64,000 nucleotides of DNA, taken from CAZKVJ01 sp964556225. GTDB taxonomy: Bacteria; Actinomycetota; Acidimicrobiia; Acidimicrobiales; Ilumatobacteraceae. The translations under genes and the position numbers were made by a program. Positions 42,068-50,196 of this stretch are shown here, one piece after another. Each line of letters opens with the position of its first letter. The stretch's first letter is position 1. The notes under the pieces are model-generated. The model ran no database searches and had not been told where the DNA came from. It saw nothing but the letters and a program-made list of their open reading frames with translations. The DNA lies in NCBI GenBank assembly GCA_964556225.1, contig CAZKVJ010000010.1, positions 76,489-140,488 on the forward strand. The letters are read 5' to 3'.

Positions 42068-43770
42068 CGCCCGGTGTGCGTGCCCGAACGCAGGATCGTT
42101 CCTGGGCGCGCCCGCGTGAACTCGCCGTCGCGCACGATCTCGACGCCGTTGCACAGCACGCGATCGATGCCGTTCGCCTCGGCGTAGAGGCGGGCTGCTC
42201 CGGCCGGAAGGTCGGCACGCATCTCCATCGGGTTGGAGGAGATGTGCTCTTCGTCGAACACCACGAGATCGGCGAACGCACCCTCCCTCAGCCGGCCCCG
42301 GTCCTTCAGCATGTACAGGTCAGCCGGCACGGAGGTGAGCAGCCGGACTGCCTCCTCCAGCGGCATCAGCCGGCGCTTCACCACGGCCTCGCCCAGCATC
42401 CGGGTCGCGTAGTCGGCGCTGAAGAACATGTCGAGGTGCGCACCGGCATCGGAGGCGCCGATCACAGCCCGAGGGTCGCGCCACACCTTCACGCGCGCCT
42501 CCCACGTCGCATCCGGTTCCTCCACCGAGGGATGGCCGAACGACGTCGCCAGGTCGTCGACCAGCGCGATTTCGACGAGCGCGTCCCACGGCGTTTGGCC
42601 GAGCTCGTCGGCGATCTCACCGATGTTGCGCCCCCGATACCGGGCGTTCTCGGGGGCGACGGTGTGGAAGATCGTCATCTGCCCCCAGTTGGTGAAGTGG
42701 CGCATCAGGTGCTTGCCGGCGGCGATCTCACCCAGGCGGGCCCGCTGCACCGGGTCGCGGAACTGCGCGATCTTCTCCTCCTTCGGCAGCAGCATCACCT
42801 CCTCCCACCCGGGGACCGCATCGAGCAGGAAGCCGCTGAGGAAGCTCAGCCGGAAGTCGAGCGACATCGGCGCAGTGAGCCCGACCACCGTCGCGCCCCG
42901 GGCCGCCGCCACGTCGCTGGTGGCAAGCTTCTCGAAGGCAGCGTCGAGCGTGCGCTCCGACACCGGGAGCACGTTCCAGTTCAGGGGTGCGTCGGCGGCC
43001 ACGGCCATGTCGGCCATGAGGGTGGCGATCTCGTCGTCGAACGCACCCACCGCCGGGATGAACTCGAGCGAGGTACCCGGATGGTCGGCCAAGACCGAGC
43101 ACAGCGCGATCAGCTCGCGGCGTGCTGCATGGCGGCTCGGCACCATGTTCTGCTCGGCGTCGTTGTGGGTGGTCGACCACGACGACGAGAACCCGATCGC
43201 ACCCGCGTCGAGCCCCGCCCGCAAGAGCGCGCACATCCGGTCGACCTCGTCCTCGGTGGCGGCGCGACGCGTCGCGTCCGGCCCCATCACGACCCGGCGG
43301 AGTGCGGAGTGACCGACCTTGAAGCCGGCGTTGATCGACAGCGTGTGCTCCAGCAGGTCGAGGTACTCCGCCGTCGTGTGCCAGCTCCACGGGACGCCTT
43401 CCTGCAGCGACTGCAGCGGCATGCCCTCGACCCGGGCGAGCATGCTCATGAGGTATGCGGCATCCGCCGGGTCGTCGCCGAGCGGCTGCACGCTGAAACC
43501 GCAGTTCCCGGCGATCACGGTCGTGACACCGTGCAGCGGTGACGGGGACAGGGTCGGGTCCCAGAACGCCTGGGCGTCGATGTGCGTGTGCACGTCGACG
43601 AAGCCGGGGGCGACGACCCGGCCGGTGGCCTCGATCACCTGCACTGCGGCCTCGTCCGCAAGGTCGCCGACCGTGGCGATGCGATCGCCGACGATGCCGA
43701 CGTCGGCCCGCCGGCGGGGCTCGCCCGTGCCGTCGACCACGTTTCCACCCCGGATGATGACGTCGTACAC
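42064..43770 (-). CDS. N-acyl-D-amino-acid deacylase/amidohydrolase family protein
   Basis: This member of the amidohydrolase superfamily hydrolyses N-acyl amides with a metal-bound water. GTG 43770 has GGGAG upstream. Visible motifs are VYDVIIRGGNVVDGTG, FVDVHTHIDAQAFWDPTLSPSP (HxH and Asp of the D-aminoacylase family), AGNCGFSVQP, a metal-ligand His region VHIGH-like (FKVGHSALR), and ASDAGAHLDMFF with the catalytic Asp. The 568-residue length fits actinobacterial D-aminoacylase paralogues. Its substrate could be an N-acyl-D-amino acid or a related amide. Confidence 0.88.
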   Translation of the reverse strand: MYDVIIRGGNVVDGTGEPRRRADVGIVGDRIATVGDLADEAAVQVIEATGRVVAPGFVDVHTHIDAQAFWDPTLSPSPLHGVTTVIAGNCGFSVQPLGDDPADAAYLMSMLARVEGMPLQSLQEGVPWSWHTTAEYLDLLEHTLSINAGFKVGHSALRRVVMGPDATRRAATEDEVDRMCALLRAGLDAGAIGFSSSWSTTHNDAEQNMVPSRHAARRELIALCSVLADHPGTSLEFIPAVGAFDDEIATLMADMAVAADAPLNWNVLPVSERTLDAAFEKLATSDVAAARGATVVGLTAPMSLDFRLSFLSGFLLDAVPGWEEVMLLPKEEKIAQFRDPVQRARLGEIAAGKHLMRHFTNWGQMTIFHTVAPENARYRGRNIGEIADELGQTPWDALVEIALVDDLATSFGHPSVEEPDATWEARVKVWRDPRAVIGASDAGAHLDMFFSADYATRMLGEAVVKRRLMPLEEAVRLLTSVPADLYMLKDRGRLREGAFADLVVFDEEHISSNPMEMRADLPAGAARLYAEANGIDRVLCNGVEIVRDGEFTRARPGTILRSGTHTGR

Positions 43771-43795
43771 CGCTGTCTCCCTTCCCCAGTGGCCC

Positions 43796-44389
43796 TCAGT
43801 CTCGCCGATATCGGCGCACCGACCACGCCGCGGTCGATCCGCAGGCGATGCCGAGACCCGCTCCGCCGATGACGTCGAGGGGCAGATGGACGCCGACGTA
43901 GAGCCGGCCCAGGCTGATTGCGACCGCCAGAGCGAGCGGCACCCACCGCCACCTGGGGGGCAGCCAGGGCACCAGCGCCGACGCGATCGCGAACGATGTG
44001 GTGGCATGACCCGACACGAAGCCGTAGCCGGTGACACCGCTCTGGCGGACGTCGACGCCGTCCAGGAGCGCTGCCGGACGTTCGCGCTCGACCACGGCCT
44101 TCACGAGCCTCGCGCCCACCCAGGCCATGACCCCGCCCAGCGCGACCGACGCTGCGGCCCCGCGCTGGTGGGCCAGTGCCAGCGCCACGGTGACCGCCGG
44201 GATCGCCCAGAACGTGCCGAGGACCATGACGACGACGAACAGCGGCGTGAGCAGGTCCAGCCACCCGTTGACCCGGAAGAAGAGGTCGGACTCCCACGGC
44301 GGGACCATGGCGCGCGATCCCTCCAGCGCCAACGTGGCGACGATCAGCAGCGCCGACCCGAGGGCGATCCGGCCCAGCGGCGCGCTCAG
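43796..44389 (-). CDS. PAP2-family membrane phosphatase, probable CTG start
   Basis: PAP2 enzymes dephosphorylate lipid phosphates such as undecaprenyl pyrophosphate. Three motifs are visible: KAVVERERP (KxxxxxxRP), FVSGHAT (PSGH-type) and SLGRLYVGVHLPLD (SRxxxxxHxxxD). A first helix (GRIALGSALLIVATLAL) lies upstream of the first TTG (44332) and ATG (44308); it can be included only if translation begins at CTG 44389, whose last two bases overlap the TGA stop of the upstream VOC gene (CTGA). I chose that start as the only one that completes the helix; TTG 44332 remains possible. Confidence 0.75.
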   Translation of the reverse strand: MSAPLGRIALGSALLIVATLALEGSRAMVPPWESDLFFRVNGWLDLLTPLFVVVMVLGTFWAIPAVTVALALAHQRGAAASVALGGVMAWVGARLVKAVVERERPAALLDGVDVRQSGVTGYGFVSGHATTSFAIASALVPWLPPRWRWVPLALAVAISLGRLYVGVHLPLDVIGGAGLGIACGSTAAWSVRRYRRD

Positions 44390-44751
44390 GTGTGGCTCGT
44401 GTCGATGACGCAGAAGCGGTTGCCCTCGGTGTCGGCCAGGACCACGAAGTCCGGGTCCGGTGGGTAGAGGTCCCAGTCGACGATGGTGGCACCGAGCGTG
44501 ACCAGCCGCGCCACCTCGGCCGCTTGGTCGGCCGCGTCGCCGGCGTACAGGTCGAGGTGGATCCTCGGGTGGGGCTGCACCGGGCTCTCGCTCACGTCGA
44601 GGGCGAGATGGGTCCCCTCGCCGCTGGCTGGCACCAGGATCGTGAAGTCGTCGTCCGGCGCGAGCGGGCGTTTGGGCACGTAGTCGAGCGCGCCCGTCCA
44701 GAACACGACGGCCCGACGGAGGTCCGCCACCCCGATGACGACGGTCCCCAC
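44386..44751 (-). CDS. VOC-family (glyoxalase-like) protein
   Basis: The 121-residue protein has the paired beta-alpha-beta-beta-beta units of the vicinal oxygen chelate fold: VGTVVIGVADLRRAVVFWTGALDYVPK and the second unit ending FVVLADTEGNRFCVID, the standard glyoxalase end motif. GTG 44751 follows GGGAGG at 8 nt, preferred to the longer upstream frame. Metal ligands suggest a His/Glu set, but the substrate is not apparent. Its stop is shared with the CTG start of the PAP2 gene. Confidence 0.85.
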   Translation of the reverse strand: MGTVVIGVADLRRAVVFWTGALDYVPKRPLAPDDDFTILVPASGEGTHLALDVSESPVQPHPRIHLDLYAGDAADQAAEVARLVTLGATIVDWDLYPPDPDFVVLADTEGNRFCVIDTSHT

Positions 44752-44845
44752 GCGCAGCACCTCCCGATGTTCGCGCACACGTGGGGCCGCATCTCCAGGA
44801 CGCGATAGAACGGCGGCGACCAGGACACCGGGAAGGGAGCGACCG

Positions 44846-45109
44846 ATGGGGTTCTTGGACAAGGCCAAGGAGAAGACGACCCGGCTGGCCGGCCAGGCGA
44901 AGGAGAAGTACGAGGACGTCAAGGAGAAGAAGAAGATCGACGACCTCCTCGACGATCTCGGACGGATCCTCTACCGCCAGCGCACGGACCGAGGCGGCGA
45001 GGACGACGAGACCGAGATCGCCCGCCTGGTCGAGGAGCTGAAGAAGGTCGAGGCCGAGGGCGCCGACGTCATCGGCGCGCCGCCCCCCGCACAGCCCCCG
45101 GAGGGGTGA
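44846..45109 (+). CDS. Small charged coiled-coil protein (YtxH/CsbD-like)
   Basis: The 87-residue protein begins MGFLDKAKEKTTRLAGQAKEKYEDVKEKKK and is dominated by Lys/Glu heptads, so it likely forms an amphipathic helix or coiled coil. ATG 44846 has AAGGGAG upstream. Proteins of this kind are conserved in actinobacteria and resemble stress-related YtxH or CsbD-like proteins, but I cannot assign a function. Downstream is the convergent SDR gene, 6 bp away. Confidence 0.75.
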   Translation: MGFLDKAKEKTTRLAGQAKEKYEDVKEKKKIDDLLDDLGRILYRQRTDRGGEDDETEIARLVEELKKVEAEGADVIGAPPPAQPPEG

Positions 45110-45115
45110 CAGCGA

Positions 45116-45919
45116 TCAGCGCAGCCCGAAGCTGCCACGCGCCGCCGCCTCGAAGGCCCTGAACGGCAGCAACCGCCGGGCGAGGAGGCCGACCCGCTCG
45201 TTCGCCTTGCCGACCGACACCCGGCGACGAGGCCGCCGGACGTCGAGGACGCGCTCGACGACAGCAGCAACGGCATCCGGCGCGACGCCATGTTCCTCGT
45301 CGTGGGCCATGCGCGCGACGGCGGCCCTCATCGCCGGCCCGTACACCGTGTCCCCGTCGGCGGCGCGCGCCCATCGACGGGCCGCCGTGAAGTCGGTACG
45401 GACGTTCCCCGGTTCGACGAGCACCACGTCGACCCCGAACGGCGCGACCTCGTACGCCATGGCCTCGCAGAGCCCTTCCAAGGCGAACTTGCTGGCGCTG
45501 TAGTACGCCTGGAACGGCAGCGCGACCACGCCGCCGAGCGAGCTGATCGCGACGATGCGGCCGGACCCGTTCGCCCGCATGGCCGGCAGCACTGCCCGCA
45601 CCACCCGCACCGCACCCCAGAGGTTCGTCTCCAGCTGGGCCTTGGCCTCGTCGAGGTCGGTGTGCTCGACCGCACCGGCGAGCCCCCATCCGGCGGCCAG
45701 CACGACGGCGTCGATGCGCCCGCGCTCGGCCAGCACGGACTCGACCCCGCTCGCCACCGACGTGTCGTCGTCGACGTCCATCCGCACGCCCGACCACCCG
45801 GTGCCCGCCGTCGCCCGGCGGCTGGCGCCGGCGACCTCCCACCCGCGCCTCGCCAGGCGGTCGGCACACGCCGCGCCGATCCCCGCCGACGCGCCCGTCA
45901 CCAGCACCACCTTGGCCAT
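45116..45919 (-). CDS. Short-chain dehydrogenase/reductase
   Basis: The 267-residue enzyme is a classical SDR: the cofactor motif VTGASAGIGAACADRLA at residues 6-22 (TGxxxGIG), NAG-like VLAAGWG near 85, the catalytic ISSLGG (Ser), and Tyr-Lys in YYSASKFALEG. It reduces or oxidises a small alcohol/ketone with NAD(P)H. ATG 45919 follows GGGAGG. Substrate is unknown. It is convergent with the small coiled-coil gene and divergent from the GrdB-family gene. Confidence 0.9.
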   Translation of the reverse strand: MAKVVLVTGASAGIGAACADRLARRGWEVAGASRRATAGTGWSGVRMDVDDDTSVASGVESVLAERGRIDAVVLAAGWGLAGAVEHTDLDEAKAQLETNLWGAVRVVRAVLPAMRANGSGRIVAISSLGGVVALPFQAYYSASKFALEGLCEAMAYEVAPFGVDVVLVEPGNVRTDFTAARRWARAADGDTVYGPAMRAAVARMAHDEEHGVAPDAVAAVVERVLDVRRPRRRVSVGKANERVGLLARRLLPFRAFEAAARGSFGLR

Positions 45920-45972
45920 CGGGCCTCCTCCCCCGTCACGTCCACAGCGCTTGCGCACGACACGGTCCGCAG

Positions 45973-45978
45973 TATGGT
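45973..45978 (+). promoter_or_regulatory. TATGGT -10 box, leaderless promoter of the GrdB-family gene
   Basis: TATGGT ends 7 nt before ATG 45986. It supports 45986 over the in-frame ATG at 45974, which lies inside the box. Confidence 0.55.
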
Positions 45979-45985
45979 CCGCCGC

Positions 45986-47143
45986 ATGTCAGGGGGCGAT
46001 CAGGCCATGCGAGCGCTCGGGGACCAGCTCCCCGTGCCGGAGTTCGACACGACGCCGTGGACGGTGCCGCCGCCCCTGACGGAGGCGACGGTCGCCATCT
46101 GCACCTCGGCGGCGCTGCACCCCGAGGGCCACGACCGCTTCACCGCCACCGACACGACGTTTCGAGTGCTCGACCGCGCCGAGCGCGACCTGGTGCTCGG
46201 GCACTGGTCGCCGAACTTCGACCGGACCGGGTTCACGATCGACCTGAACGTCGTGTACCCGATCGACCGGCTGGAGGAGCTGGCGGCCAGCGGCGCCATC
46301 GGCGCCGTCGCGCCCCACCACATCGCGTTCGCGGGCAACCAGCCCGACGACGTGGCCACCGTGCGCCTCGACACCGGCCCGGCGGCTGCGGCGGTCCTGA
46401 AGGCCGACGGTGTCGACGTGGTGATCTTCACCCCCGTCTGACCGCTGTGCACGCGTACCGTGAGTACGCTCGCCCACGTCTTCGAGACCGCTGGCCTCGC
46501 CACCGTCGTGCTCGCCTCCAACCGCTCCGTCGTCGAGCGGATGCACCCGCCTCGGGCCCTGAACTGCGAGTTCCCGCTCGGCCGCCCGCTCGGCAAGCCC
46601 GCCGACCCGGAGTTCCAGCTCGATGTGCTCGCCCGGGCGTTCGCCCTGCTCGACGAGCCGGCCGGTCCGGTGCTGATCGACCATCCGGAGGTGGTCGAAG
46701 CCGACGAGGTGCCCCTCGCCTGCGCCCTGCCGCCGCGCTACGACCCCTCCCTCCCACCCGCGGTCGACGAGGCCCGCGGGCTGCGCCGCGCGTACGACCG
46801 GGGCCGGACGCGGCGAGGCCACACCTCCGTCGGTGCTGCCATCACACCCGACCTGGTGCCCGACGCGCTCGCCGCGCTCGACCAGATCGCGAACGGCACG
46901 CCGTGGACCGAGGTGACCCTGCCGGGGAAGATCACCGTCGCCGTGTGCAACGACATCCGCACCTACTACGAGGAGGCGGCGCTGGAGCTGGTCGACGGGC
47001 CGCCGCCGGGCGGCCGGGCCGCCGAGGCGTGGTACTTCGAGCGGACCGAGGCCGGCAAGGTGGTGCTCGCCGCCCGCGCTGCGATGAAGGAGCAGGGCGC
47101 CCCGTTCCCGTTCTGGTTCTACATGGCTCCGGGCCACCGCTGA
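45986..47143 (+). CDS. GrdB-family (glycine/sarcosine/betaine reductase component B-like) protein, probable selenoprotein
   Basis: Read as one frame with UGA at 46439-46441 as selenocysteine (residue 152), the protein has 385 residues. The N-terminal half holds LGHWSPNFDRTGFTIDLNVVYPIDRL and IAFAGNQPDD, typical of GrdB-like proteins. The active site is TPV-U-P-L-C-T-R-T-V, matching the U-x-x-C-T-R site of GrdB (Sec) and the C-x-x-C of Cys homologues. The second half follows directly (STLAHVFETAGLATVVLASN, EFPLGRPLGKPADPEFQ). No ribosome-binding site precedes the only downstream start (GTG 46460), so separate translation is unlikely. Alternatives are a nonsense mutation or two split genes. The Sec machinery would have to be elsewhere in the genome. 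Confidence 0.72.
46439..46469 (+). promoter_or_regulatory. UGA codon with bacterial-SECIS-like hairpin
   Basis: GCGTAC (46453-46458) pairs perfectly with GTACGC (46464-46469) around the loop CGTGA. The loop G at 46460 is 18 nt after the UGA. Bacterial SECIS elements are short stem-loops just after UGA with a G near the start of the apical loop at about 16-37 nt, so geometry fits. Binding by SelB has not been tested. Confidence 0.55.
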
Positions 47144-47204
47144 GGCGCCGCCGGGATGGGGGCCGGCGTTACGCTGCGCGCTCCGGCCATCGAAAGGGGT
47201 TGTC

Positions 47205-47645
47205 GTGGCCCGCGTCAGCACGTACCTGAACTTCATGGGAACCACCGAGGCCGCCTTCGAGTTCTACCGGCAGGTCTTCGGCACCGACTACTCGACGCCG
47301 ATCATGCGCCTCGGCGACGCACCGCCCGGCGAGGGAGGCCCTGAGCTCACCGAGGCCGAGCAGCAGCTCGTGATGCACGTCGAGCTGCCGATCCTGGCCG
47401 GTCACGTGCTCATGGGCACCGACATGGTCGAGTCGATGGGCCACGAGCTGCTGCTCGGGAACAACGTCACCATCAACCTCGAACCGGACACCCGGGCCGA
47501 GACCGAGCGGCTCTACGCCGCGCTCTCCGACGGCGGCACGGACACCGCGGACCTGCAGGAGATGTTCTGGGGCGCGCTGTGGGGCACCTGCTGCGACCGG
47601 TTCGGAGTGCGCTGGATGTTCAACTGCTACGAGCCGGTGACGTGA
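47205..47645 (+). CDS. PhnB-like VOC-family protein
   Basis: The 146-residue protein resembles PhnB/3-demethylubiquinone methyltransferase-like VOC proteins: YLNFMGTTEAAFEFYRQVFGTDY at the start and MFWGALWGTCCDRFGVRWMFNC at the end, with the DRFGVxWxxN motif diagnostic of this group. GTG 47205 is preceded by AAAGGGG. The function of this group is usually unknown. Its last 26 bp overlap the 3' end of the convergent oxidoreductase gene. Confidence 0.88.
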   Translation: MARVSTYLNFMGTTEAAFEFYRQVFGTDYSTPIMRLGDAPPGEGGPELTEAEQQLVMHVELPILAGHVLMGTDMVESMGHELLLGNNVTINLEPDTRAETERLYAALSDGGTDTADLQEMFWGALWGTCCDRFGVRWMFNCYEPVT

Positions 47646-49102
47646 CCGGCCTGCCGGCCAGCTCGGCCGCCACGAGCTCGGCCACGTTCAGGGCCGAGTC
47701 CACCGCCTGGTGCGTGCCGCACCCGTACCCCCCGGCATCGCAGCCCACGTAGAACAGGCCGGGGATCGGTGCGCGCGGGCTCGGCTTGTCGGTGCCGCAT
47801 TGGCCCACGATCTGGCCCAGGCCGATGCACTCGCCGCCTTGACCCGGGACCACTGCGTCGCGGCTGGCCTTCGACACCTGGGCCGTGCCGTAGGCCGACC
47901 TCGACTCGACGGCGTCGTGGAAGCCTGGCCAGATCCGCTCCATCGACTCGTCCAACCGTTCGAGGAGCGGCTCGAGGTACGTGAGATCGGGGTCGGCGCC
48001 GCTGAACGTGCCCACCAGCACCATCTGGCGGCCATCCGGCGCGAGCGACGGGTCGTACGCCGAGGGCACGACCGCGAACACCGCCAGCTCCTCGGGCAGC
48101 CACCCATCGGCGAGAGCGGCGAATCTGGCGCTGGTCAGGTAGCTCTCGTCGTCGAAGGCGAAGTAGGCGCCGCGCTCGAAGAACGGACGGCTCATCACGT
48201 AGCGGAAGCCGACGATCCCCTTCGAGGGCTGCAGCCCGCGCACGTGCTCGACGTAGTCGGCGCTGAAGCGCGATGCGCCGACCAACCGCAGCACCGTGGG
48301 CTGGATGCCGGCGTTGGAGATCACGATCGGGGCACGGTGGCGGACCCCACCGGCGAGCTCGATCCCGCTCACCCGGCCGTCCTCGACGAGGATGCGCTCG
48401 ACGCCGGCGCCGAACAGCACCCGACCACCGTGGCGCACCACCCGCTCGCAGCAGATCTCGGCGACGCGCCCGTAGCCCCCGGCGTGGTAGCGGCCGGCGC
48501 CCCCACGGCCGAAGTCCTGGAACGTGCGCACCGCCTCGCAGGCGTCGAGCTCGTCGATCGGCACGACGAACACGATGTTCGCCTGGATGCCGAACCAGGT
48601 CCGCACCGACTGGGGGCAGGTCGTACCCGTCGAGCCAGTCCGACAAGCTCGTCCCCTCCAGCGCCGCGCACGCCTGCTCGTCCATGCCGTGCAGGTCGGC
48701 CATCATGCGGCCCAGCTCGGGGAGCACCGACTCGTCGAGCCCCAACATCTCGATCATCGCCATCGGATCGCCGCCCGTCGGGTTGGCCGAGCCGACCATC
48801 CGCCGCCGCTCGGCCCCGTCGCGGTAGACGAACTCCATCACCCCGTCCGGGGTGAGCAGCTCCACCTCGTCGGCGGCACCGAGCTCTCGGAGCAGCTCCT
48901 CGAAGCGCGACCCCACGCTCGGTCCGCTGACCACCGGCCACAGCTCGTAGGCGAACCCCCCGCCGCGCACGGTCATCGCCTTGCCGCCGGCGATGGCGTT
49001 GCGCTCGACGAGCAGGACCCGACTCCCCCGGGTGGCCAGCAGCGCCGCACACGTCGCGCCGCCCACACCCGCGCCCACCACGATGACGTCGTGCTCGTCC
49101 AT
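47620..49102 (-). pseudogene. FAD-dependent oxidoreductase (phytoene desaturase/CrtI-like), single frameshift
   Basis: The frame from ATG 49102 has the Rossmann FAD motif VIVVGAGVGGATCAALLATRG and continues to LDGYDLPP; at a run of five G (plus strand 48612-48616) the coding frame shifts by one base and continues as SVRTWFGIQANIVFVVP to the end at 47620, with GLFYVGCDAGGYGCGTHQA as the C-terminal FAD motif. One base fewer in the homopolymer would restore a protein of about 494 residues. This may be a sequencing error or a recent mutation. Substrates could be carotenoid-like or amine compounds. Confidence 0.75.
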
Positions 49103-49156
49103 GCGGTCCCCCGGTTCTCACATCCCTCGATTCGTCTGCGATGATTACATAGGTTG

Positions 49157-49619
49157 ATGGACGTGGACTACCGCAACGGCTACCGCCGGACGCCACCTCC
49201 CGGCGGCGATGGTGATCATCACCAACCGCTGCAACCTGTCGCGCGCGCACTGCTTCGGCTTCCGTGACGACAACCCGAACGAGGCGCTGAGCCCCCGCCG
49301 CGAGCCGCTCCTGCGCAAGGGGTTGCTGCGTGCCGGGGTCGGCATGTTCGAGGCCAGCACCGTGACGACCAACGGCACGATGTCACTCGTCGACCTCGGG
49401 CCCGACGTGCTGTACGTGGTGTCCCTCGACGGTCCACGACCCATCAACGGCGCCGTGCGCGGCCCGGGCAGCTTCGATCGGGTCCTGAGAAACCTGCGCT
49501 CCCTCCCCCGGGACTTCTCGTCACCGGTGCAGGTGCAGTGCACCGTCACCCCGGTGAACCAGGCGCACCTCGAGGAGCTGATCGTCGAGCTGGCCGCACG
49601 CGCGCACTCCTCGGGCTGA
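49157..49619 (+). pseudogene. Radical SAM protein remnant lacking an intact cluster motif
   Basis: MDVDYRNGYRRTPP is followed after a one-base shift (by 49209) by MVIITNRCNLSRAHCFGFRDD, a radical SAM cluster region in which the expected C-x3-C-x2-C reads C-N-L-S-R-A-H-C: the middle Cys is an Arg, so a 4Fe-4S cluster could not form. An internal deletion then joins LRKG to AGVGMFEASTVTTNGTM, and the frame ends after VNQAHLEELIVELAARA. No activity is expected. The next 240 bp (49620-49860) hold no gene I can identify. Confidence 0.75.
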
Positions 49620-49860
49620 ACGCCGATCAGGCCATCACGCCCGGGCGGGCCAGCATCAGCGCCCGAGCCACCGCCCCGGCCAGCGCGGCGGCGCAGCGTC
49701 CCGGCGAGCGCGGTGACCAGCGTGGCGGCCTCGACCTCGCGGGCGACGGCGAGGCCGGCGGCCGGCACGAACTCCGAGGCGAGCGCGAGGGTGGCGGTGG
49801 ACGGCGACGACGCGTCCCCCGTGCCCAGCGTCGACGGCCGCCACGGCCGCGCTCACCGCC

Positions 49861-50196
49861 TCACCGGCGATAGCCGAGGGCGTCCAGCGCTTCCGGGGAG
49901 AGCCGGTCGGGTGTCCACGGCGGGTCCCACACGATCTGCACGTCGATGGTCGCTCCCGGGAGCGCTTGCTGCAGCGCGTCGCGGGCCTCGGAGGGCAGGG
50001 ACTCGGCCACCGGGCAGCCGGGCGTGGTGAGGGTCATCTCCACCGTGACTCGGTCGTCGACGACGTCGATCCCGTAGACGAGGCCGAGGCTCACGACGTC
50101 GAGGCCCAGCTCCGGGTCCCACACCTCACGCAGGGCCGCCAGGGCGCGCTCGCGCACGCGGTCGGCAGCGGACTCGGTGTGCTCAGCGGTGGTCAT
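49861..50196 (-). CDS. SufT/MIP18-like (DUF59) Fe-S assembly factor
   Basis: The 111-residue protein matches the DUF59/MIP18 family: REVWDPELGLDVVSLGLVYGIDV at residues 22-44 and MTLTTPGCPVAESLP with the conserved Cys, ending VQIVWDPPWTPDRLS. Such proteins help maturate Fe-S enzymes. ATG 50196 overlaps the stop of the heme-copper-oxidase-like gene (ATGA), and the group also includes DUF2249 and a Cys-rich regulator, so a role in maintaining a redox or NO-response module is suggested. Confidence 0.88.
   Translation of the reverse strand: MTTAEHTESAADRVRERALAALREVWDPELGLDVVSLGLVYGIDVVDDRVTVEMTLTTPGCPVAESLPSEARDALQQALPGATIDVQIVWDPPWTPDRLSPEALDALGYRR

Noticed and set aside
46460..47143. Separate gene starting at GTG 46460
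   Set aside because: No ribosome-binding site, the start lies in the loop of the hairpin, and the family needs the upstream half in the same frame.
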